Positions 10,443 to 19,424 of a DNA stretch of 64,000 nucleotides are shown here, in pieces (the first letter of the stretch is position 1; each line of letters begins with the position of its first letter). The DNA comes from Emiliania huxleyi CCMP1516 (Eukaryota > Haptophyta > Isochrysidales > Noelaerhabdaceae). The position numbers were made by a program, and so were the translations under genes. The notes below the pieces were generated by a model that saw nothing but the letters and a program-made list of their open reading frames with translations, had not been told where the DNA came from and searched no databases. Where the stretch lies: assembly GCF_000372725.1 (NCBI RefSeq), contig NW_005196094.1, positions 67,001 through 131,000 of the forward strand, given 5' to 3'.

Positions 10443-12452
10443 ATCACCCCCTCAACGCCTGCACGGAAGATGGCTGACGTGGTGGGGTTGCACAACGACA
10501 GCTAGCCCCTTGGTAGGGCTTGTCATGAGCGGTCGCGTTGCTGACTTGGCCACTTTTAGGCGATCATGAAGCTGGCCAACGGGTGGAAAATGCTTGCTGC
10601 CAGTGGCTTCGTCATGAGGTCAGCCAGCTGGCCCTGTGTCCGAATATGGTACAGGTACACTCGCTTTGCCTCCTTGACTTGCTCGCGGAGGAAAGCAATT
10701 TTCGTTGCGACGTGCTTCATCCGTTTGGACGAGGTATTGCCGTCCGAAAGAAGGACCGCCGCTTTATTGTCGCAGTAGACTGGCATGGGCAGCCCGAGTT
10801 CTTTGACCGAGTGTTTGTCGAGGAAGTCGGGAAGCTTCTCCAACATGAAGGTTTCGGTGTCCGAGAGTGCGATCCCCGTTTGTACCGCCTTGGTTGCGAT
10901 GTCCCATTCACCCTCGGCGGTTGAGATCGGCGTGGACCGGAGCCGTCCTGAGTGCCAGCTAACGAGGTCCTCGTTCTGGTAGATGCAGAAACCAGCTTGC
11001 GGCTTCTCCCCGCCATGCGAGGCGTCGGGGAAGATCTTGGGCGTGAATGGGTTAACGTCCACCTCGCGCAGCTCGGTGTATTCGAGGATGTGGTTGTTTA
11101 GCTCACCCGTTGCGTCGCGGCGGTAGGTTAGAGCCTTCGAGCTGGTCTTGGCCAGGTACTCGACTACCCCAATCGCACATTTGAAGTGACGCTCTCCTCC
11201 AGCCGAGACGAACTTGGAAAGGAGAGAATGGGCGAGGGCGATGTCGGGGCGCGAGATGGTTGCGAGCCATCCGAGCTTACCCACCAGTGCGGCATATTGA
11301 GGATGAATCATTTCGCCTTCTTCGAGGGGCGTGAGATTGCTGATATCCTCGGTACATGGCACGACACGACGCGATGGAGCGGGCTTCTTCGTGATGGCAC
11401 GCGCCACATGTTGCGCAGCCTTGTCCGAGGCGGCCTCCGCCTTGGCGGCATCGGGAGAGATGAAGAGAGTGCCCTCAGCCTTGCGCCAGCGGGCGAGCTC
11501 CTTGTTCCACTCGGGCCCATTCCCTGCTCCTCCCATTGCCTGCTCCTTGACATAGTGGAGCGCGCCGCCCTTGTTGACAATGACTGTGCGGCTCGCGGTG
11601 CCGGGCACATGGTCCGGGGGAGGCTCCGACGGCTTCGAGAGGGGCATCTCGTGAGCGGAATCTTGCTGCTTCCGAAAGGTCCCGTGGAAGAGAGCACGTG
11701 AGCGGAGGAAGCCGAAGAGGTACTGGAAGGCAAGGCCAGTCAGCGCCTTGGCGTAGTCGCCGCCAGTGGTAGTGGTGTCGAGCGCGAACCCTTGAATGAA
11801 AAGGTGACTCCAGTGTTCCAACCGCACTTGTTGAAAGGAATTGAGTCGGTTGGTGAGGTCTGCTCCGGCAGTGAGCCGAGCAGGCGCTGCACTGCTCCAA
11901 GCGCTTGCTCAACCGGCTCTCCACCGATAGTAGAAGTGAAGGTGGCGAGAGACTCACTGATGGTGTCTCCTGCAAGCACCGAGTACGCAGTCGCATCGAG
12001 ACCGGCATTCTTGCAGAGCTGTACCTCTTGGCCGAGTAGCCGCACCCCGTCACTGAAGGAGATGCATGGCGGCTGCCCGGCAGCACTGGATTTGAAGGTG
12101 CCGACTGCAGAGACCCTCTCAGGAGGGCCCTGGCCCGATGTCTTGCGCACCGGCCAACGGCTTTGGAGGCTCTTTGTTGAGGCGGAGCATGCTTTGCGAG
12201 GTGTCCTCTGGAACTGCTCCGCGAGCAAGCGGAACTCCCTTGCAAGGTGTAACGGTTGTCGGTTTCTCGATAGTAGTAACCGCTTCGGATAATCCTTCGA
12301 TGGACTTGCACACGCTATAAGGTGTGTCCGGAGAGCGCTCCGGAATGTTTTCCGAGAGACCTCCCGAGGGAAGGTCTTGTGTGCGCTGCTTCTTGGCAAG
12401 CAGCATTTGGCGGAGGTCAGCGCTTGAGCGCGACCCTACCGCCGCTACCAAT

Positions 12453-12929
12453 CTGCGAGAGGTAGTGTTATCGGACACGGCTCCGGGCTCTGATGCTGTG
12501 AGCCCCGGACCCTCCTTGCGAAGCACACACGCCGGTGTGGAAGGGGGAAGTCCGGAATCGCCGAGAGCAGCGCGTGGGAGCATGGCCTCGCGCTGGGAAA
12601 ACTCTTTTGTCCTACTCACTCTTAGCCTTGAAGTACAACGACCTGGGTGTGAGCCAAGTCCGTGGCTAAGTCGAGTTGGGGCAGCGAGCGGCCTGTCAGG
12701 TCGACTCGCCCATGCCCAGCCCGCTTGTGGCTGCCCCGACACATGGCCTCTGGTGGACCTTGCTGGGCAAGGTCCACTTCGGCTAAATTCACGCCCCAAA
12801 CGCTACTATTTGCTCAGGCCAAGTCCAGGCACACTAGAGGACTGCCTGAGCTCACAGGGGCATGTACTACTTACTATATTCACACCTACTATGCTGTTTT
12901 CACACCGATCATAATACGCGATCGCGCAG
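12453..12929 (-). repeat. 5' LTR of the Copia element
   Basis: Partner of the LTR at 9966-10442. Transcription of the element would start here and run toward lower coordinates. Confidence 0.88.
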
Positions 12930-13947
12930 TTTCTTCCTGGCTGTTGTGGCTCTTGCGGACATTCCCGTAGGATTTTTCTCTTCGACTTCGCAGGGTTGTT
13001 TCTTTCAACCTCTCTGTGAAACATGTGGGCGCCGCCCCTCGTGCGACCAGCGGTGCTTTCGATCTTTGAGATTGAGCTCGCGACCTTTTGCACGCATCAT
13101 CTTCAGATCCTCGAATCTCCGGAGGAGACAAAAATCCCCCCGATCTCGCGCGATGCGATCCAACAACCTCCGTCATACTTTGCACGTTTATGTAGGCTCG
13201 TACGCCGCTTGTAGGGGGAGTGGGTTGACGCTCGTCGCGGAGGGAACGCCCGGCGCAGGCAGAGGCGCGCAGGATACCGAGGATCCCGTTGAGCAGTGGA
13301 CGGAGGCTCGCCTCTCCGTAAGAGGACGACGACGCGTGTGCTGAATGTTGCTGGACACGAGAGATGGGACTGCGTCCCGCCCCCGCTTGCCCTGCCTCAT
13401 TCATTCGCGAGCGGCCTCTCTCTCGTTTTATTCTGTGACGGCGCCGACGCCTGCCGGATTGTTGTTGCCTGCCGGCCGATCCTTTGATCTCGCGGCTTCT
13501 CATGCAGCTTCTCTTCCCGGCCCCTCCAACTTGTCGTGAAGAAAGAAAGAAAAGCAATACCCCAGGGAGCCGTGTAGCGTGTTGTGAGATGCGACCAAGA
13601 ATTGGCTATAGGGCTGCAGAAGCCGCGTATACCAGTCGTTCTTCACACGGCCATCCGCGCAGAGCAGATCGTCAATGAGCTTGCCTGCGGCGAGCGCCGC
13701 GGTCGAGTCCACGCTCCACGCGGACGGAGCTAAGTAAGTAAGACCTAAGATAAGTGCCTCGCCGTCCTCGCAGGAGTCGCTTAGGCGGCTCCCGTGGTTA
13801 ACCTGTGTTAGTGAGTGCCAGTGCGCGCCAGTCCCGTGCCTTGTGTGTGATAAATCGGAACACTCAACAACCGCGAAATTTCTTACGCGGGAGGGCAACT
13901 TCTTGTGGCGCGCGACGCTTGTCCTATACAGCCCAGCACCAGAAGAG
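12930..13947. other. intergenic region upstream of the NRAMP gene
   Basis: No supported gene. A minus-strand reading at ~13560-13760 (LIDDLLCADGRVKNDWYTR) looks protein-like but has no ATG and no recognised family. A motif GTGCCAGTGCGCGCCAG at 13815, ~130 bp before the NRAMP ATG, recurs at 36284-36310 (reverse) and 51094-51110. Confidence 0.4.
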
Positions 13948-16512
13948 ATGTCTGTCACAGGCGCGCAGATAGAGGCTCCTTCCTCCGCGGAGACTCACCG
14001 CACGCACGACGCGGAGGTGGTGGTTGACGATGACGACGACGACGATCCTTCAGCCGGCGCCGCGGGCCCCGTCTCCTTTTGGCCGCACCGCTTCAGCTGG
14101 CGTAAGCTCTGGCGGTTTACGGGCCCGGGTTGGCTGATGTCGCTCGCCTACCTAGACCCGGGCAACCTCGAGAGCGATTTGCAGCAGGGGGGCTACACTG
14201 GCTACCAGCTCCTGTGGGTGCTCTGGTGGGCGACGGTGATGGGCTTCTTACTGCAGGAGATGGTGGCGCGGCTAGGCATCGTGGCTGGGCGCGACCTTGC
14301 ACAGACGGTGCGCTCCGAGTATCCACGGTGGCTGTGCTACGTTGTGTATGTGATGATGGAGTGCGCCGTCATCGGCGCGGATATTCAAGAGGTCGTGGGC
14401 TCCGCGATCGCGCTCAACCTGCTGACCGGGGGCTTTGTGCCGGTCGTGGTGGGCTGCGCCATCACTGCGCTCGACACGTTCACCTTCCTGGCGGTGGAGT
14501 ACTTGGCGCGCGAGGACGGAGCGCGCTGGTCCCGCCACCTGTCCCCCCCCCACACCCCGCCTGCCACGCCTCGTAGGGCGTGCGCTACCTCGAGGCGCTC
14601 ATCTGCGTCCTCATCGGCGAGATGGCTTGCCTTCCGCGTCAGATGTGAACGGCGTCTCTTCACACCTTCAGCTGAGAGTAGGCACGATGGCGGCCTGCTT
14701 CTTCGTCAACTGGGGGCAGAGCTCCACCGACGGCGCTGCGCTGCTGAAGGGCTGGGCCGCGCCGCTCGTCCCATCGTATGGCCTGACGCAGGCCGGCACT
14801 GCCTACCCTTGACCCTTACCCTTACCCTACCCCTACCCTAACCCCTCGTATGGCCTGACGCAGGCCGGCACTGCCTACCCTTGACCCTTACCCTTACCCT
14901 TACCCTACCCCTAACCCATCGTATGGCCTGACGCAGGCCGGCACTGCCTACCCCTGACCCTTACCCTACCCCTACCCCCAACCCTCGTGCGGCCTGACGC
15001 AGGCCGGCACTGCCTACCCCTGACCCTTACCCTTACCCTACCCCCAACCCTCGTGCGGCCTGACGCAGGCCGTCAGCGCGATCGGCGCAGTCATCATGCC
15101 GCACAACCTCTACTTGCACTCGAGCCTGGTGCTCTCGCGCAAGGTGCAGCGCGCGTCCAAGCAGAAGGTGTACGACGCGATCTGGTACGCGCGCATCGAG
15201 TCCGCCGGGGCGCTGCTCGTCGCGTTCCTCATCAATCTGGCGGTGGTGGCGACGAACGCCAACCGCTTCTTCTCGGCCGACTGCGCCGAGATCGAGCAGG
15301 GCCCATACGCGTGCATGAGCCAGGCGAGAGGAGCCTTCTAGGAACCTTCTAGGCCCGTACGCGCATGAGCCAGGCGAGAGGAGCGAGCGAGAGGAGCCGA
15401 GAGGCGGCCGAGGCACAGCCGGGCCAGCGCGGGGCGGGACGTCGGCCCGCGCCCCGCAGCCCTCCCCCCCGGGGGGCCACCCTCGCCCCTCCACCACCCT
15501 CGCCCCTCGCCCTCGCCCCTCGGCTACCCAGGCGGCCTTCGACCAGTCTGACCTCGAGCGTGCCGACGGCATGGGCGGGCCGTGCAACTTTACAGGCGAC
15601 GCGACGGGGCAAGGCGTGTGTGGAGAGCTCGGCCTGCGGGCAGAGGGGTTCGCGCTGCAGCACTCCCTCGGCGACGCGGCCCTGTTCGTCTGGGTGCTCG
15701 GCGGGACCTTCCCCGAACTGTCTCGGAAGCTTCCTGTAGGCGACGCGGCCCTGTACGTCTGGGCGCTCGGGCTGTTTGCGGCCGGCCAGTCGTCGACGAT
15801 GGTGTGCACCTACGCCGGGCAAGTGATCATGGGCGGCATGGTCCAGATCAAGCTGCGCCCGTGGAAGCAGATTGCGATGACGAGAGCCCTCGCCCTCGGG
15901 CCGGCGCTCGCGGTGGCGGTGAGCACGTACGGCGACCAGCGGCTCTTCAACCGGATAAACGAGTACCTGAACGTGCTGCAGTCGGTCCTCCCCTCGCCCG
16001 ATGCCGCGGCGGTGCTGCGAAGGTGCGATCGGCGTCCCATTGACACCTGAGCTGTGAGCAGGTCCTCCTCCCCTTCGCCATGCTGCCCGCGCTCCACTTC
16101 ACGCGCTCCACGCGCATCCTCGGCTGCTTCGCCTCGGGCGGCCTCTACTCGTACCTCACTTTTGCGCTCGCCGCGCTGGTCATCGCGGTCAACATCGTGC
16201 TCGTCGTCGAGTTTGTCGACGTCATGCCCGTGGGCGCCGTCGTCGCGGTCTGCGTCTTCGGTGTCTTCTACTTTTGGATCTGCGCCCGATTGGTCGTGGA
16301 CGACCCAATCGCACGCGCTCAGCAGCTCTTTACTCGCGGCACCGCTGCTCGCCGCCTCGTCCGCGACCACCCGACCGTGCGAACGGCAGCCTCTGCCCGG
16401 GAGGCGATGCTGGAGTCGTACCCAGCCCTTCAGGCGACCTCTTGGGCTGTAGGCCGCAGCCGACCCCGTCGCAGCTCCACCGCCCGTCGACGACGCCCGC
16501 GGCGACGGCTAG
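13948..16512 (+). CDS. NRAMP-family divalent metal transporter
   Basis: A seven-exon model: 13948-14505, 14577-14616, 14682-14791, 15069-15323, 15532-15670, 15740-15984, 16062 onward. A proton-coupled Mn2+/Fe2+ importer is expected, in the plasma or vacuolar membrane. Both family signatures are intact: DPGN in TM1 (AYLDPGNLESDL) and MPHN in TM6 (AVIMPHNLYLHS), whose Met favours transition metals. Further helices are plain (LLWVLWWATVMGFLLQEMVA, ALFVW/ALYVWALGLFAAGQ, YLTFALAALVIAVNIV). The N-terminus has an acidic run (DDDDDDD). The 3' end is uncertain. Direct reading runs Arg-rich to 16886; skipping ~20 nt near 16434 gives a plausible AAADPVAAPPPVDDARGDG tail ending at 16512. Five of six introns are GC-AG. 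Length (~590 aa) is normal. Confidence 0.85.
14792..15068 (+). repeat. NRAMP intron 3: repeated splice edge plus telomere-like tracts
   Basis: The exon-edge block GGCCTGACGCAGGCCGGC is present as a ladder of about five copies (near 14780, 14850, 14927, 14992 and 15058). They are separated by CCCTTACCC/CCCTACCCC runs that resemble degenerate CCCTAA telomere repeats. The first block contains the GC donor and the last one the acceptor. Confidence 0.8.
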
Positions 16513-16870
16513 GTCGGCGCAGTGGCAGAAACCGCCGCAGCTGCAGACAGCGCGCACTCCTAGCTACTACGTGTTGTCGCTTGTTGTCCCCGTACGTTCT
16601 TGTCCGTATCATCGGTGTGAGTGTTGCGCTGCCGCGGCGCGTGGCGTTGGGCGTGACGAGGTGGCGGTTTCTTGTTGAGATCGGTCTCGGCCGCAGAGAT
16701 ACAGTTTTTTATTTTTTACCCGTCGCAGCGTCAGCGCGACAGGGACCCAATCAAACACTAAACACGACACTCCACCACGACCCTCTCGCGCGCACTTTCG
16801 CTCGCGCGCGAGCCGCGCGAGACTCTCGCGCGGACTGCGGAGTGCGGTCTCCGACGAGAGCAGGTGTCCA

Positions 16871-17155
16871 GGCCGAGCGTTTTTGATCTCTCGGTAAGTG
16901 GGGGGCCGAGCCGCCTCGGGGTGGCGGGCGGGCGGGCGTGTTGAAAAACAGAAAACAGAAAACAGAGGGGGGCCAGGGCCCCCACTACGATTAGACACAC
17001 GCACCTGGCTCCTGGGACAAGGCGAGAACGCGCAGCATGTGCAGTACCGTTCAGCGGAGGGGGGGGGGGGAGCCGAGGGGGCGACGTCCCGACACGGCAG
17101 CTTGGAGCTGATCCCGGGAGAGAGAGAGACGAGCGATGGCACGCCCCCAATGACC
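16871..17155 (+). repeat. dispersed repeat (GTTTTTGATCTCTCGG family), copy 1
   Basis: Begins CCGAGCGTTTTTGATCTCTC, passes a GTAAGTG, a GGCGGGC run, an (AAACAG)3 run and a G-run near 17060. The same order is seen in reverse at 48490-48770. A shorter reverse copy lies at 17500-17613. Confidence 0.7.
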
Positions 17156-17499
17156 CTAGACAGACATGACGAGCCGACAGCGATGCAGCGGCAGCGAAGG
17201 CGGCGAGGAGAGCCCGCGCTGCAGAGCTCCGCCGGGCGGCAGCAGAGACATCGGCGGACGGGGGAGCACGGGACACGTCGGCATAGGAGCCAGGGGGGTG
17301 GGAGAGTTGAGTCGTGCAGCAGCACCGTCTCGGCAGCGAGGCCGACGATGGCGACGGCGGCGACGTAGGCGAGACGGTGGCGAGGGTGGCGACGGTCACG
17401 ATGAAGGTGGCTTGACGAAATGGATGACGCCATCGCGCAACATGACATCCTCGATGTCGTCGTCCTCTAGGGACTAGGCGGCGCGCAGCGCCGCTCTCG

Positions 17500-17613
17500 C
17501 AGGCTGGTTTTGACGGTTTCTACACTTTGTTTTTGTTTTCAGTCTAGGGGGCCCGACCCCCTCAGAGGCGGCGGGCGGGCGCCCACTTACCGAGAGATCA
17601 AAAACGCTCGGCC
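17500..17613 (-). repeat. dispersed repeat (GTTTTTGATCTCTCGG family), short copy 2
   Basis: On the minus strand it starts GGCCGAGCGTTTTTGATC and keeps the CTCTCGGTAAGTG block and the GC-rich segment. It then diverges into an A-rich stretch. It is inverted relative to copy 1, ~350 bp away. Confidence 0.6.
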
Positions 17614-18058
17614 CCCCCACCGCGGCGTGCGCGGTGCGCGCGGCGTGCGCAGCCCGGGGGCCGCGCGACATGTGCGATATATGTGCGCGTGCCGCGTGTT
17701 GCGAGAGGGACGCTGTAGTAAGCGTAGACAATGAGAGCGGGGACCACGAGCTCGGTCACTGTCACACGGCCACGACCTTACGGGCCCGCCCAGACGCAGA
17801 GAGAGGACACAGAGAGAGCTGGCCGACCCGGCGACCCGCGACCGCGCACACTCTAGGACTCTCTAGCTCCAGGTCATCACGCACGCGCACGCACATGCAG
17901 TACAAAGCGATAGACGCCAACGCAACATGGACATGGAGACACGACATGCATCACATGGGCATGCATCAAACATAGCTTTCGTAGCGGCCGGCCCAGCTGG
18001 TCGGCAGCGATGAGTCCAAAAGCAGAACTGGGCGTCCCGGTGGACGCAAGGAGAGAAG

Positions 18059-18696
18059 TCAACTGTGGCCAAAGTAGCGGTCGATGAGCTGCTCAATGCA
18101 CTCCTCGCGCGAACCCGCGTTCTCCGCGAGAGCGCACAGGGTCGAATGCGGCAGCCGTGCCTGTCGCGCGGCCGTGAGGAGTTATTGGCGGTGGGTCGGC
18201 GTGATCACTCGCCGGGCGGTAGGCCGAAAGGGCGGCTCGGCATCCTTGCATCTAGGCAGCGCACCAGCACTTCGTGCGGCTCGTTCAGCTTCAGGAGCCA
18301 GACCAGGCGCTTCATGTGCAAGCCGTCGGGGGAGACGGACAGGCCGAGCGCCGAGAGCGCCGATGCAAGCACCTCTTCTGGCACCTCCCGCAGCCGCTGC
18401 GCAAAGGTCTGCCGCCGCACCGCTGGCTGACGGTCCACCGTCGGGGCAACCGGCTCGACCCGACCCGGCCTTGCGGTCGGTGTCTGGAGGTGTAGCCGGA
18501 CCTTTGGTGATGACGGCGGCGGCGGCAGCTTTGGCGGCACCGTGGGTGTCAAGGGCCGCAGCGGGGGCGGTGAGGGGTCGAGAGGGCTCGCAGCCAGAGG
18601 TGCTCTGGCACTGATAACGGCAGGGCAGGAACGCGGTCGGCTGCGCGCAATCGATGAGAGGTCTGGCGAAGGCGGGCGTTTGGTGCGAAGTGCCAT
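18059..18696 (-). CDS. conserved-looking hypothetical protein, 182 aa
   Basis: Two exons, 18696-18250 and 18160-18059, joined in frame (GAT|gcaagg GC donor, gcgacag acceptor), give 182 residues. The first ~90 are Pro/Ser/Arg-rich and probably disordered. The last ~85 are dense in helix-forming residues: RLREVPEEVLASALSALG, HMKRLVWLLKLNEPHEVLV, then LPHSTLCALAENAG and REECIEQLIDRYFGHS. The pattern suggests one or two small helical bundles of the SAP, death or UBA size. I do not recognise a family. The exon join restores the helical rhythm, which supports the model. Function unknown. Confidence 0.55.
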
Positions 18697-19424
18697 TTTG
18701 AGGACCAACGCAACATGCACGGCGGGCAGGCTGCACAAACCTGCGACAATGAAATGGGACGAAGATTTTGGATCTTTGCCCCCCCCGACCCCCCCCCCAG
18801 AGAAAAAACAACTGCGGCTGCTGCTTCTTCGCGTGCTGGGGAAAGAAATAAAATGGCTTAGGACTGGCAAACCGTCACCACACGGCACACTTTCCCAGCA
18901 CTTTCCCAGAAAGTGCGCGAGCGAGGCCGAGGGGCGAGGCTAGCGCCTAGCCGTCCTCACGTCCGCTTTCCATGGCGGCCCGCTGCTCCTATTGCCTCCA
19001 GTTTCCTGCCCCTGCGTAGGGGAAACCCGGCGAGCCTGGGGAACTAGGAATTCGTTCGGAACTAGCCGGGGCGCCCCGGGGCAGTCTAGCAGTCTAGGGG
19101 GCAGTCGCCAGTCGGAGAAGGTGAAGGGCAACTCCGTGCACTGACGGTCGGCCGTCAGAAAACACGCCTGCGAGAGAGAGAGAGAGCTCTCGCCTGCGTG
19201 GACCGCGTTACACCAATCCTCGCTACCCAACGCGGCATAAGGATATCCACCTCGATCGAGAACCTCTTGGAGCACTTGGAGTGCAGTCATTAACCTCACA
19301 TCCAGGGCCGGGGAGCTATGAAGCGCACCCAGCGGGCCGTATGATCGGCATCGGGCTGCGGGAGAGGTGGCGATTTTTTTCTTTTTTCCCGCCCCTGCAC
19401 AACCGCTTCATCGTCCGGGTGTGT

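Larger units (their letters stand above)
9966..12929 (-). mobile_element. Ty1/Copia-type LTR retrotransposon, broken
   Basis: Two 477-bp LTRs (9966-10442 and 12453-12929) flank ~2 kb. The site duplication is TTTCT on both sides. LTR ends are TG..CA one base inside. The internal part, read on the minus strand, has a gag-like segment near the 5' LTR and then a Copia RNase H region, including QYAALVGKLGWLATISRPDI, HSGRLRSTPISTAEGE, YCDNKAA and a tail with IRTQGQLADLMTKPL. A tRNA-primer-like TGGTAGCGGCGGT lies next to the 5' LTR. The two LTRs look identical by eye, so the insertion is recent. The internal region is much shorter than in a whole Copia element and carries a few breaks, so this copy is not autonomous. 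Confidence 0.9.
16513..18058. other. intergenic, repeat-rich
   Basis: No supported gene. It contains two copies of the GTTTTTGATCTCTCGG repeat family (16871-17155 and ~17500-17613, in opposite orientation). The long minus-strand ORF across 16609-17448 runs through the repeat and is Arg/Ser/Pro-rich, so I do not call it. Confidence 0.45.

Noticed and set aside
13500-13958. Minus-strand reading with protein-like LIDDLLCADGRVKNDW
   Set aside because: No ATG, no family recognised, lies in the NRAMP promoter region; left as a note only.
16609-17448. Long minus-strand ORF (279 codons)
   Set aside because: It runs through a dispersed repeat whose other copies break the frame; composition is Arg/Ser/Pro and no start context or family was seen.
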